Of a stretch of DNA of 64,000 nt, positions 1 through 11,739 are shown piece after piece. Position numbers and translations under genes: made by a program. The stretch covers positions 13,948,587 through 14,012,586 of the forward strand of contig NC_071333.1 of the NCBI RefSeq assembly GCF_010183535.1, read 5' to 3'. Below the pieces are notes generated by a model. The model ran no database searches and was not told the DNA's origin. It saw only the letters and a list, made by a program, of their open reading frames with translations. The DNA comes from Caenorhabditis remanei. Lineage: Eukaryota; Nematoda; Chromadorea; Rhabditida; Rhabditidae. The first letter of the stretch is position 1. Each line of letters starts with the position of its first letter.

Positions 1-2229
1 AAAATCCAAAAAAAATTCAAATATTTCTTTCGCTTCAAATGTTCCAAAAACTTGGCAGCCTCACCCGGAAAGCCGACATCCAATTGGTACCAACAGCTGT
101 CTATTTGAAGAAGCTTTTTACTTTTAGAAGTGTTTGCGGGTATTCGTCGAGGCAGGTATGCACATAAAATCTGATTGTAAAGTCGTATATCATGCCGGAT
201 GGCAAAAGTATGACACCAACCGATTCTTTTCTCGAGAGCGCTTTTTCGAGGTGAAAAAAGGAGAAGCATGTGTGAAAAATAAGAAAACAGAGCAATTTCT
301 GATTCATAACTCGGTTTTGTTGTTATTCGTGATGTTTGTCTGGATATGAACTCACGTCGCTCTCTCATTAAATAACTCTAGTGAGAAAAGCCCCACAGGT
401 CCGTCCATCACAAAGTATCTGAAGTGAGTCACTTCCGGTTTTTCTGTTTTCCTATCTGATGACCACACACTTCTGTTTTCGAAACAACATCATAATAGTA
501 CTGATTCATTTCCCCAAGACTTTGCCTACGGATTTTATTCATGTTTTCACTATTACTTTCTGACGTTACCGGTTCTCATTTTTAGCTAAGGACTATTATG
601 GATTGTGTCTGCATTGCGTGTGACATTTTTGAATCTTTGCTCTCTATTTTAAAGATATGCTTCTCGAAATTTCCATTTGTCAAGTGACTTACTACTGTCT
701 TTTCATTCAAATATAGGCTCTTCTCTAAAAAATGAGCACGCGGATATCTCAAAAATGTTTCAAAATTCACGTGCATTTTGTTCCTCTTCATTTTTTGAAT
801 TCGCTTTTTTTCAGAATCGGGAAAAAAAATATGCTCGGAGAGCGGAGTGAAAGTCATTTTTCTTATGTTTTCGTTTTCAAGCGTGAAAGAAAGGAAAAAA
901 AAGAAAAAAGGGAAACGGATAAGAGAGCTGGTTCATTTTTTCGTTGTGTGAGATGAACAAGTGGGTCTAGATGTTTTAGTATAAAGAAAGAAACCAGAAT
1001 GTTTTAGTGCGTCATGTCTCGATTTTTTGAGAGAAATGAGAAATAAGACTTTTCAATTTCATTTTTTGAATCTTGACGTTTCACACTCCTTATTTTTCAG
1101 TGCACTTACTTTATTTGAAAAATGTCAAAGTAGCGCTTTTTCTTTTTATATTGCTGTGAAAGTTATAAGCCAAGAGAAAATGTTCAGTAGAGTGTGAAAA
1201 CTTGGCAAACTCTACATGTATGCCGTTATTGTTTCTTTTTCCACACTTCCCATTTATCCCGACGTCTTGATCTCCATTCACCCATCACAATTCGACACCC
1301 CTAACTGAACGAAGATTAACAACCGAGTGGCCATGTGTTCTTTTCCGCCGGAATAACAACATCTGTGAATGTGAACATGGTGTGCGCGAGCCCTCGCGCA
1401 TGCTCATTTAAACAAGAAAACCACACACTTGGTTAGTCAATTTGGCCTTTCCCTTTCCTCCATTCGAAATTTCGTCCGTCTTTCTCTTCTTAATCTATCC
1501 AGCTGGTTGGTGACCTCCGAGCCTAACGAGACACTGTGTCGAACTCAATAGAGTTCCACATCATCATCATCATCATTTTCGTGTCCAAACCAGTTGGTTG
1601 GCCCTCCCTATCTTTTTCTCTTACACTTGTTTGCTCGGCCGGGTCATCCTGTGTCAGATAATTGCTTGATAAGGGTATACCTCCTCTCATCATGTAACTT
1701 TGGTTTTTTCCCTTGAGACTTTGGTAAATACAATGTACAATGCCGTTACACAAGTCATCGAAAAATTCTTTGTCTCTTGCCATCTTTTCCCTGTTATTGT
1801 GAAACATGTGGAATTTCGAAAAAAGTTCTCCCCTAAATGTTCGTTGTCTAAAAAGTCGAATTTATTCCCGAAAAAAGTTATTTCCACCTGTCTTTGTTAT
1901 CCAATCCCCGTGACAACATTGAGAAATAAGAAACAGATTTTTCCGCTCCGACCAGACCGCTTACAGGTTGCTAGAGGTGACAACATTCTCACGAGATCTC
2001 TTTTTTTCTTGCATTCCAACAAAGCTTTTAGATATCTGATGTTTTATGTATCTTCGATGGGAAAACACATTTTTTATAAATACACAAATGTTCAAAGTCC
2101 ATTTTCGAAGACATCTGAAACGATCCGGAAGTTTGTTCTTTCATTTTTTTTCTTTTTTTATAATAATTTGATTTATCCGATCTTTTAGAATCTAGAAGTA
2201 AGCTAATTTCAGAACTAAATGTAAGGTGG
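1..2229. other. Gene-poor left flank, no firm gene
   Basis: AT-rich sequence with long T and A runs. Open frames are short and show no recognisable domain or convincing exon chain. One possible exon, positions 39-155 on the + strand, is open for exactly 39 codons from an ATG and ends at a good donor (CAG followed by GTATGC), but I found no partner exon. A CAT trinucleotide run lies near 1560. Confidence 0.5.
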
Positions 2230-2237
2230 ACACTGAG

Positions 2238-2996
2238 CAGGGGTGTGCGGACAGGAAAATTTCGGAATTTCGGACACTAAAAAATGTCCGAGTTTCAAAA
2301 TTTCGGAATTTCGGAATCTCGGAATTGTCCGAATTTCAAATTTTCGGACTTTCGGAATCTCGGACTATTCCGAATTTCGGATTTTCGGAATTTCGGAATT
2401 TCGGAATTGTCCGAATTTCGGATTTTCGGACTTTCGGAATGTCGGAATATTCCGATTTTCGGACTTTCGGAATTTTCATTTTTTTTTCTTATTATTTCTC
2501 GAGTTTCTTCCAATTAGCCGATCTCATTATTTTTCATTTTTTATTTTCAACAATAAGAACAGTAAATTTCAACAATAAAAACAGTGAGTGTAAAAAATCA
2601 ATAATTAACATTAAAACAAGTCAAGAGAACTGAATGCAACAATTGAAAAAACTTTCAGCAAATAGATTCCAAACAACAAGAAAACAGAAAATCTTAACAG
2701 AAAATATGGGAGACTAATCAAATCCCATCAATGGAAGGTTTCTCTGTAAGAATAAAAGCGCCGAAAAATTTTCAGCGGACAAACACTTTCTATTATCAGT
2801 TAGAATTGTTCTTGCAGTAGAGAAAAGTCGTTCCGTTTCAACTGAATTTCATTCCGAAATTTTTTTTTCGGAATATTCCGATCGGAATTTCGTTCCGAAT
2901 TTTTTTTTTCGGAATATTCCGATCGGAATTCCGTTCCGAAAATGAGCCGATTTTCGGAATTTTTCGGAATTCCGAATTCCGTTCCGCACACCCCTG
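2238..2996. mobile_element. hAT-type non-autonomous MITE with internal CGGAAT repeats
   Basis: The element begins CAGGGGTGTGCGGA and ends with the inverted copy of that sequence, TCCGCACACCCCTG read through a one-base offset. It is flanked on both sides by the identical 8-bp target duplication ACACTGAG (2230-2237 and 2997-3004). An 8-bp duplication with CAGGG termini is the signature of hAT transposons. It is 759 bp long with no transposase frame. Inside, an array of TTTCGGAATTTCGGA-like units (about 2260-2475) faces an inverted, diverged array of the same motif (about 2850-2985), so the element could fold on itself. The open frames across the array are repeat artefacts. The perfect duplication suggests fairly recent insertion. 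Confidence 0.9.
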
Positions 2997-3004
2997 ACAC
3001 TGAG

Positions 3005-3659
3005 AAGGTTACTCAATTCATGTCATGTAACCTTTTGTCTGAAAATACAGCTACTTTCTGAGAATCTCAATAATTCCACCTATTAGTTGTCCGTTTTCGT
3101 AGGGAAATTAACATAGTTATTATCCTTCTTTCTTTCTTTTTTTATTCTGTGTTTTCCCTCATTTCTCACATTTATATTCACCACACACTTCGCATATATC
3201 AACTGACATATAAACTGAACAACTCCTCTTTTTTTCTAGATGTTTTTTTTCTGCACTCCACTTACTTCATTTTTTATTCCCGCTAAATCTTGACAAACGA
3301 TGGATTTATTACTCCTGTCGTCCGATGCGAAAAACTTTTCGAGCCGAAAAAGAAAGAGTAGCGAAAAAGGAGAGAAAAAACGAAGCAAACGAGAGAAATA
3401 ATACGCATCGGAACGAAGGAAAGAGTCGTTTACTTTCTGACATACCCGAAAAGACAAATGGGTGGAGTCAAAGGCTTGATAAAAAAAGTCAATCCCAGTA
3501 CACTACCAAAAAGCCATCTTAATCTCCAGCTCTTTTTTTCTTGGAGTTCCCTCCTCCCCATCTTCCTCACTTTCTTTTCTTCCTTCAAACTTCCCATTTC
3601 TTCCATCTTCCCATCCCACAAACTCTTCGTGATCATATACCAGCTATATTTCCAGCGCG
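3005..3659. other. Upstream region of four-TM gene A
   Basis: About 650 bp between the MITE and the first four-TM gene. It is pyrimidine-rich and I see no gene. It presumably contains the promoter of the downstream gene. A good acceptor-like TTTCCAG lies immediately before the ATG at 3660. Confidence 0.4.
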
Positions 3660-4460
3660 ATGGCTCGAATGATTCGATGCTTTCGCATCTTATTATGGTG
3701 CATCTCATCGCTCTCGATTTGTCTCTACATCACCGCCGCATTGACAGAAAGTAAGAATAAATTGTGGTTGCGTCACAACAATATGATGTTTACATTAAGG
3801 TTCCATCAATCATCGTATCATTCCACGTACCCAATGTTTGACCTGCAACCCTCACCAGGAGTTCCCGTACCAAATTTTGAACCAGGTAAAAAATGTTCTT
3901 AGACTCCCAAGTTAGTCTATAATTTCAGCTCTCCCAAATCTCGTTCTTCACTAAAATCAACTTCGCCGTCGACTTAAGCATCTTCGTCATCACCACTTTC
4001 AACTTGTGAGCTTCCACATTCTTAGTACTGACTTTCCTTTCTAATACCATTGTTTTTCAGGGCTAAAAACGATCAGAGTGGTGCTGGTGACTTCCTCATC
4101 TCCATCGGTGTCTTCTGCAAGATCTACTTGATCCCATACGTCCTCTACAACTTCTTCTCCGGTGTCCACAGCCCAGCCCACAACATCAACTACCTTCTCA
4201 ATAACGAAGTCTGCGGAACTCTTGGAAACTGTCTGAATGGAAATGTCGCTCGCATCTTGTACAGCTGTATCTCAGTCACCCTCATCATGCTGTTCGCCTT
4301 CCCAGCTCTCATCGCCTCCTGGGGAGTCATGTACATCATCTTTGTCCGCTACTTCGATCAACCACTCCCAATGGTCACCGAGCGTATCGATGATCTTCCA
4401 GCCTACAGCTCCTTGTTTCCAGATTCCCAGCAACTCTTGAAGAAGGATGAGGAATGCTAA
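3660..4460 (+). CDS. Four-TM membrane protein A (217 aa)
   Basis: Exons 3660-3750, 3800-3885, 3929-4005 and 4061-4460 (intron phases 1, 0, 2) give 217 residues. There are four hydrophobic segments: about residues 9-29, 68-87, 96-117 and 148-178. A short cysteine-containing loop follows TM1 (a CLTC motif), a second loop between TM3 and TM4 carries two cysteines, and a hydrophilic, acidic C-terminal tail ends in DEEC. The layout is claudin/tetraspan-like, but I see no clear W-GLW-C-C claudin signature, so I do not name a family. The second acceptor (ATTAAG) is weak. The start was chosen because it directly precedes TM1. Genes B, C and D nearby share the intron phases and are likely paralogues. 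A poly(A) signal AATAAA lies at 4515-4520. Confidence 0.8.
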
Positions 4461-4520
4461 ATATTTGAAACCGAGTGCATCTAAACACGTCTATCCCGAT
4501 ATTCTTGCTTGTTGAATAAA

Positions 4521-5649
4521 ATAAATCAGAATACTTGAACTCTGTCTTAATAGTTGAATTTAGCAATAATAAAATTCCAACCTAGGCAAACAAGAATGAG
4601 AGAAATGCCAATTGTTTGAATGACAGTATCAAAAAAGTTCGGCGCTAACTAGATGCAAGAAAAGATGGCGTTTCACGCCATTTCGCTTTCAATAAAGATC
4701 AGCTAACACTTCGGGAATTCGAAAACCTCATCCGTGACACCCAACAAAACAATTGACGTGGTCTTGCATAGCCTTACTGATGCTATGTGTGATTTATGTC
4801 GCTTGTCGGCTTCTTCTTGAACTTTCAATGAACAAACTAACATTTGAGTACAAGCACTTCACCATTTTATTTTCTTAATATAACCCTTTCTTTCTATTTG
4901 AAGGCCCTTGGAATCCCATTTCGTTTCTTTCTGGCTACATCAAGATAAGAAATCAATTCTGCCATCCGATTATGATTCTCCGCCCATTTATCTCCTTTTT
5001 TGTTTCTCTATAACCTATGAAATTTATTTTCCTATGCCACCAGTTGCCTCCGATATTTTTCTCATTCTGTCCTATCTGACTCCACCTCCGTTTCTTGCTC
5101 CCAATCCGCCTTTTGTCTTCTGTCCGAGCAGTGTATCCGATTATCTTGAGTGAAACCCCCTTTCGTAGTACCCCCGAAGAAAAACCCCCGCCGAAAAAAA
5201 GAGGACATCGTTTTGAGAACACACCCGTTTTCCGATTTTTTCGACAACCCAATCTAGATGAGTGCTTTTGTTCGCTTCCGTTTTCTGTTCTTGTGGTCCG
5301 AGAGGAAGATTGAATAGAAAAGTGCTGGCTTCTAATTGCTTTTTTGGTATTTTTTCAAGAGATATATACTGAATTTTTGATTAAAATGGTACCATTGCTA
5401 TTTAAAAGTTATTAAAACTTCACTTGACATTTTCTTCAGTTTATTATCGAAACCTTATTACATTTTGCCACCAAATTCTTTTTAAGACCAATTTTCTCGA
5501 CATCCATCTTTTTGACTTTTACATCCTTCAGCACCAGAAGGTTTTGACTAATAAAAATTATGAGCCCTGTGGTAAGACTGAAACAGGCTCCAAGTACTGT
5601 AAATCTGATTCAGCTGCGTCCACGTCAACGGAAGGTAAAACAAAACATC
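4521..5649. other. Intergenic region between four-TM genes A and B
   Basis: About 1.1 kb without a supportable gene. Short frames here (for example 4908-5153 on +) lack splice partners and protein-like composition. Confidence 0.45.
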
Positions 5650-6942
5650 ATGGAGAAGATCAACGTCGATTTCCGCCGCTATATACTTTGTCTTTCCATC
5701 TTGTCATTCACACTGATAACTTTGTTCCTGAGCTGGGGAGCAATGCAACTGGAGGGTAACTTATGTATCAGATTTACAGTTTATAGTGTGCACGTTGTGG
5801 ATAAAATAATTGTTAGTTGTGATATAATTGGCGGAAACCCCATTTGTGATGCTACCATAACCAATTATGTTGCATGTGACGTACCTTGTCCTTTTTTGTT
5901 TTGCTAACCTATGCTTTCTTTTCTTTGCAGATGAAAAAGTTTCAGTTTTTGCAAATCGTACCTACGAAGAGCAACCAAATTCGGGAACTGATGTAACCTG
6001 TTTCTATACTAACTACAGACAAGGAACACACGATCCGGAGTGTGATAATATTCTTTTGGTAATAAAACATAAAATTTCATTCATTTTTTCAATAAAAATT
6101 ATTGCAGACCTATCTTCATCGAACATTGGTTTATTACGGTGTCCGTTTTGATTGTATCCTGAGTTCTCCTCTCATCTTAATCTCATTCTGGTTCTTGTAA
6201 GTGCATTGTGGTTTCAACTACATTGTTTTGTATAATCCTTCTACAATTCTTGTCGTGTATATATTTTTTTTCATATTTTTTGCAGCTGGCACGATTCGTT
6301 CGGAGGAAAAATGATTTCTGTGGCATTTGCATGTGCCTTCACCAAATTCTTATGCAGCTCCACCGTACTGACATGCATTTTGATTGATGACCCGTGTAAG
6401 CAAAAACGGAAATTAAACAAAGAAAAAGGAGGGAAGGAAATTGTGTCCCGCGGAAAAAAACACATTAAAAGATATTTAGCTCAGAATATGCATTAGTATA
6501 AATTTAGTCCGATGTTTGAGTTTTTGCGAAACACACTATAGTTTGACAGCAGAAAAACGGAAAAGGTGTTATACTATTTACAGTCACTTTGTTTTCAGCG
6601 TTCATGCGGGAAATATTCGAAAAGTCTTACTTTGGCAGCTACGAATCAAAGATTCTCTACTCATACACCATGATCGTCCTGTCCACCTTCTTCAACATCA
6701 CACTCATTGTTACCATTGTCATGGCCACCTTTCTCCCCGATATATCGGCTTGCAAGTATCGTATTGGAGCATCAGAAGCCGCTGGTGATATGCATCGTTT
6801 TGAGTTCAAGAGTGTCTTATCGAATGTAAAAGAAATCGTTGCGAAGAGCAGAAACACAAGCAGAATCTCCGTCGTTGAAGCGTTCCCAATTGGAGATTTG
6901 ATTGTCAAGGAGCACACATCTGCTAAATCCAATCCAGTCTAA
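5650..6942 (+). CDS. Four-TM membrane protein B (258 aa)
   Basis: Exons 5650-5755, 5931-6058, 6108-6196, 6286-6395 and 6599-6942 (phases 1, 0, 2, 1) give 258 residues. Four hydrophobic segments lie at about residues 11-30, 90-108, 115-135 and 162-187. The TM1-TM2 loop carries an N-glycosylation sequon (NRT) and two cysteines. The tail is about 65 residues, basic and serine-rich. The intron phases and the placement of introns between the membrane segments match genes A, C and D, which is my main reason for treating them as one family. A start at 5560 would add an N-terminal extension; I prefer 5650 because it puts TM1 near the N-terminus as in A and D. An AATAAA lies at 7256-7261. Function unknown; a claudin-superfamily role is inference. 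Confidence 0.8.
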
Positions 6943-7261
6943 TCAATCCGTTACTTCATTTGTCCTTCTTTTTTCCCGCACTCGTCCGATCTCTCATTTG
7001 CTTTTTCCATTCATTTCAAGAAATCTCCAACTGTATAAACACAACTATTTTTGTATTTAACTTACCTACTATGTTCGACCTTTGCTGCATTCCGCTTTAT
7101 ATTCCTATGTATTCTAAGATAACACTCTCTGAATAATTGAACGTATGTTCTTAATTTTTTCATTTGCCCCTAATTAGTCCTCTGTTATATTAAAACACAC
7201 ATTTTTGGCTTTCCCATCATCCCAGCTAACTTGAGTTTTATAAATCTCTTCGATCAATAAA

Positions 7262-7757
7262 TGCAACCTGATAACAAACTGATATTAGCAGAATACGGTA
7301 AATGAGATATTTATTTGCAACGTTATGGCTCGAAGCATGGACAGGGTAAAAAATTATTGTCTTAGCACTGAACACTTATTGTAAATGTCGTTTACAATTT
7401 TATGACAATAACAAAAATCCCTCAAAATCGTTTCGACGATTTTGCTGAAGTATGATTGATAATGACGGAAATACAATAATGATAATGACGGAATAAGAAT
7501 GCATAGGAAACGTTTTCAACTTGACCCAATCTGAGTATACGGATAATCGTTTTGATATTTTATCCGAAATGTAAGTTTTCTATTGTTTTGAGGACATACC
7601 AGCAAGTGATACGTGATTTGGTCTAGAATAGCTCAATCAGAATATCTGGAAACCTGCACTTTGCTATAACAACCAATGGACTATTTTCAGTTTGAAAAAA
7701 AAAACCACTCTGCCGTTTACTCAAATTGAATCAAGTAAAGAGGAAATGTTTAGAAAT
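7262..7757. other. Convergent intergenic region
   Basis: About 500 bp between the 3' ends of gene B (+) and gene C (-). I see nothing coding in it. Confidence 0.45.
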
Positions 7758-8843
7758 TTAGAAAGCAATAAGATCAGCGGTCATCGCATCCCATTTCGAC
7801 CAGAGAAACTCGTTGTGAATTTCATCATACTTGCGCAAAATGTGACTTCCGAGGAAAAGAACGTTGAGAGTCATAACAAAGGTAGCAATAGCAGAAGCAG
7901 AGAGAAGAACAAAGGAGACAACGATGTTTGCAGTTTCGTCTTCCAAACAGAACTTGTGTCCGCATGATCCAGTGAGTGTGTTGTAAACCGTGTTGAAGTA
8001 GAATGCTGGAAATATACACTTGATTTTTTTTTAACTTGTATAATTATTACCGCTGTTGGTCAAAATCAAGATCAGGGTGGTGTTGACAAAGAGGGTCTTG
8101 AAAATTCCAGTGAGCAAGAATCCGATCAAAAGACGGCAATTGAAGATTTTGAAGGTACTGGAATCAACTATTGAATAAACTTTAATATGAAAATTTCAGG
8201 CTCACGTGAGAACAACGGAGGTGACAAATGCGATAATGGAGAGGTAGAGATCGACACGAACACTAACTTCAACGATTTTACGGGCGGCATCATTCTAAAT
8301 ATTTCAAAGAGAGAAATAACAAATCGGGGAGACTCTTCGGTTACCGTATAAACAGTGCGACAGTCACTCGAGTCCGTTAGCATACATGTAGACGGGTCTT
8401 TAGCTGTTCCCGTTATTGCGTGCTCTAAAAAGTAACAGAACTGTCTTCTATTCAGCCTGTAAGAGAAATAACTTACTATCTACCATGATAGCCAAAGAAG
8501 TGAACAACAAAGAGATCAGTACAAGGATGGTGAATGTCACCAGGAACCATTTCTCTTGCGGAGAGAAAAACATTCTTGGCTCGTCCACTTCGTCTACTTC
8601 TTCTTCGTTTTCCCACCTGTGATGCTGAAAAAAATGGCGTTGTTAGGAAAAATTAAGTAGAAAATGAATAAGAACAATCACATTACCACAAAAACATAAG
8701 AAACTACGGTATACTGCACAAGAGATTACGTTACGACATCTGAATACCTCAAGGGCTGGTTTAGTTGAATGATAAACATGATTATGATAGTGGGCATGCT
8801 CACAATCTACCACACTATATTTTGGTGGTTTACTGGGGAGCAT
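7758..8843 (-). CDS. Four-TM membrane protein C (255 aa)
   Basis: Minus-strand exons, in coding order: 8843-8748, 8624-8477, 8424-8345, 8294-8206, 8157-8051 and 8005-7758 (phases 0, 1, 0, 2, 1). They sum to 768 nt, 255 residues. Compared with A, B and D it has one extra 5' exon encoding a hydrophilic, His- and Glu-rich N-terminal extension of about 60 residues. After that the phases 1-0-2-1 match the family. Four hydrophobic segments follow: VTFTILVLISLLFTSLAIMV and then around YLSIIAFVTSVVL, LLIGFLLTGIFKTLF and VSFVLLSASAIATFVMTLNV. The TM1-TM2 and TM3-TM4 loops each contain paired cysteines. The ATG lies 21 nt behind a TTTTAG acceptor that may be a trans-splice site. Molecular function unknown. 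Confidence 0.8.
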
Positions 8844-8869
8844 GATGAACGCCAAGTTCAAGATCTAAA

Positions 8870-10607
8870 ATATTATTTTAACTAAAGTTGCCATTTTGAT
8901 TTTGTGTGAGGTGAGTGGTAAATCAGGACATTCAAAAACTTTAATTGCAAAAAAATGAAGATTTGCGTTTCGGAAATCAAGAAAAAGAAAAAAGAATGAC
9001 TCGACGAGCCAACACCAATTGAAAAAGAATGCAAATTCACTAGTGGTGGGTGGCGTCGTCAGGACGTCAGTCGTTCTTGAAACGACAAGTCCTTTCCTTC
9101 GAATAATTGTGGGTTCCTCGTCAATCCTTACAATTTTGGAATGGAAAAAAGGGGGAAAAAAGCAAAAATGGTGGTGCTTCATCCGTCTCATCCCGAAATG
9201 TGCGCTTTTCCAATTATAAAAACGAAGAAAAGAAAGAAAAAGATGAATGACCTCATCCGATGAGGATCTGCCAATTTTGGAGGTTATAGTGTCTTTTTTT
9301 CAAAAGAATTGACACCATGAAACGACCTACCAAATGGCAGTGTACAGAAGGCCCACCAAACGGCAATAGGGGTGGGATCTGGTAAAAGAATACGAAAAAA
9401 AAGATGTATGCAAATTAGAACAGATTAGGTTTTGTTCAGATCCTTTGTTTCTAAAGAACAGTGACAGGGATCTGACAGATGAGGGGTATTTGAAATCGTG
9501 GTTTCTGAGTAACGAGTGGAAAAAAACGTAGGGTTTTCTGGTAAGACGTTTCGGAACGGAGCGGAACATTGGTGAATGTAGGGGAATGTGGGTTTTGCGA
9601 GATCCGGAAACAAACTGACCAAATTGCAGCGTCCTAAAAAGTTATTTTGCAATAGAAGATCTGATTTCGTTATGAAATGTACTGATAATAAAAACACAGA
9701 AGTTAATTAATTATGTTATTGTTGGTATAGAAGCAGAACTGTGCAGAAGTAAAATTTTTAGAAGGAAAGTTGGAAGACGGGAGTCGGAAGTAAATTCAAA
9801 AAAATGACCAATTAAAGGAAACATTGCTCTAGCCATCACTGAAAACGAATTACGTCCCTGTTTTCATACAAAATTTCGCCAAAGCCACAAAAACATTTCC
9901 TTCGAAGTCGGAAGACGGAAGTCGAAAAAAAAATCCTCACAACTCTGTTAAGATGCTTCGATAACTTGAACATTCAAAACTTGTTCATCAGACGGAAGAA
10001 GTTGGAATGTTCTAATGTTGGAATTTTATGATTCGCTGACAAATATGAGCGGTGCTAATTTGATCCAATAATCTGACAGTGTCTTGATCTGAAAATCTGA
10101 ACCAAAACAACGAGAATTGGTTAGTGGATTTGTCTCGGCACATGTTTGTATTATCAGTATTTTTTGAGATCCTGAAATTATCTAAAATATCTCATACATA
10201 TTACTTTTTTTGTGTAGTTCTTCTCTCTTCCAGTATTTTTCTTTCTCTCCATTTACTTCTGGTGCGTCATAACAGAAGCAACGTAAAGTTTCTCGTCACC
10301 TCCGAGAAGTTCCGGTGTTTGTTCATCACCCATGGCACAGAAAGGTGATAGAGAATTCTGAATGGAGAGATGGAAACATACAGATACATGCATAGAAGCA
10401 GTCAGAACATACCAAAACCATTCAGAAATCACATGACTCATTTCTTATTAAAAAGTACGCGTTATTGTTCAAGCACCTCCCCCACCGGTACGTGAGGGGG
10501 GACAGCTCTTTTACTTTTGTTACAGAACAACCGACACATTCATTTATTGCACTGTCATTCCGAGTTTTTTCGGCCTACTTTTTTGATTAGAACTGCAAAA
10601 ATAAAAA
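8870..10607. other. Intergenic region upstream of genes C and D
   Basis: About 1.7 kb between the divergent 5' ends of gene C (-) and gene D (+), presumably holding both promoters. A motif close to AAGTCGGAAGACGGAAGTCG occurs twice (near 9770-9795 and 9905-9925). No gene is supportable. Confidence 0.4.
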
Positions 10608-11553
10608 ATGAAAAAAGTTGGAATTATCCTTCAACCTATAACTATTCTATTAACAGTTGCTCTTTTGGTATTAGTTGTCATTGATGCCTATACATATGGT
10701 AAGTCGAATGAGTTTTGTGTAAATTCTGAAGTATTTTTTCAGCCTGGGGTTCCTATTCCAGTAGTATCAGTACATCAGCTTTGTTATCTTCCTGTACCCC
10801 ATGGAATATCTATGGATGCTCTCAACTATGGCATGTAAGTTTTTGTTGTAAAATTAAAATTACAATTTTGAGTTCAGTCGTCACATAAGTTTTTGTTGAA
10901 AAAAAAAGTTGAAAAATCACAAATACGTATTCCAGGCCATGGCGATCCGCCCAAAAGTTGGTCTTATTGTACAACTGTGCCTCATTCCTCTTACCATAAC
11001 TTTGATCTTTGTCACCTCATTAGCCGTGTAAGTTTCAAACCAATTAGTGTGTCATAATTTGCTCTGGGAACTTTTTCTCAAGTGGGAAATTACTTGCAGA
11101 TTAACACGAGTGATGCGTAAGCAAACATCAATTGTTATCTTGATCTTAATCAGTTGGACAGTTTTCTTTGCGATCTTAGCTACGGTTATTCTGAGAATGG
11201 ATACTGGTATGTTGTAAACCTATTACTAGACTACATCTCTGTTGGTTTTGCAGTTCCAGCGCAGTGCTACATATCTGGAAATTTAGGGTTTACTTATCAC
11301 GTAAGTTTCTAAGTAGTACGGAAATTTTATTAAGTCTGAAATTTGAGGTTTTCAGAATCACTGGCAAATCTACATCACATTGGCATCTCTCATAGTATCT
11401 TTCATTATCACTCAAATCTTTGCTTTCGCAGGATACTTTCGTCCAATGATCACAATGCTTTCGTTCGAGGGACACTATCAGAGATACGACTATCCAAGAA
11501 TCAGCCAGTTGGAGAAAAACATGGTATCTGTAAAAGAATTAGATAACTTTTAA
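10608..11553 (+). CDS. Four-TM claudin-like protein D (208 aa)
   Basis: Exons 10608-10698, 10743-10834, 10936-11027, 11100-11206, 11254-11300 and 11356-11553 (phases 1, 0, 2, 1, 0) give 208 residues. TM1 is at about residues 8-27. The first loop contains CTPWNIYGCSQLW, resembling the paired-cysteine and tryptophan loop of claudin-like proteins. TM2, TM3 and TM4 follow at about 67-92, 100-122 and 147-170. The C-terminal tail of about 35 residues is hydrophilic. The first four intron phases equal those of A, B and C. An AATAAA at 11655-11660 lies only 80 bp before the 3' end of the convergent zinc-finger gene. Membrane role is inferred from topology only. Confidence 0.8.
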
Positions 11554-11739
11554 ATGCATTTCATGTAAATTAAGCTTTATCTCTCTTGAAAAAAAAGGAT
11601 TGTAATGAAGTTGTGAAAAGAGATCGCATCACACAGTAAATTTTTTGGAAGGGTAATAAAGACAGACGACACATTGATTTTGGGTTAACAGGATTTCTAC
11701 GGTGAAGGCGATAAGACTTGGAAGATTCCGGAATGTTTC

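Noticed and set aside
39..155. Possible 39-codon first exon at the left edge
   Set aside because: Good donor and open frame, but no matching downstream exon was found, so it is not listed as a gene.
1700..2188. 162-codon plus-strand open frame
   Set aside because: Low-complexity, Phe- and Lys-rich composition, no splice context, no domain.
2226..2633. Several open frames on both strands with repeating SEFRNFGI-type peptides
   Set aside because: They are translations of the tandem repeat inside the hAT MITE.
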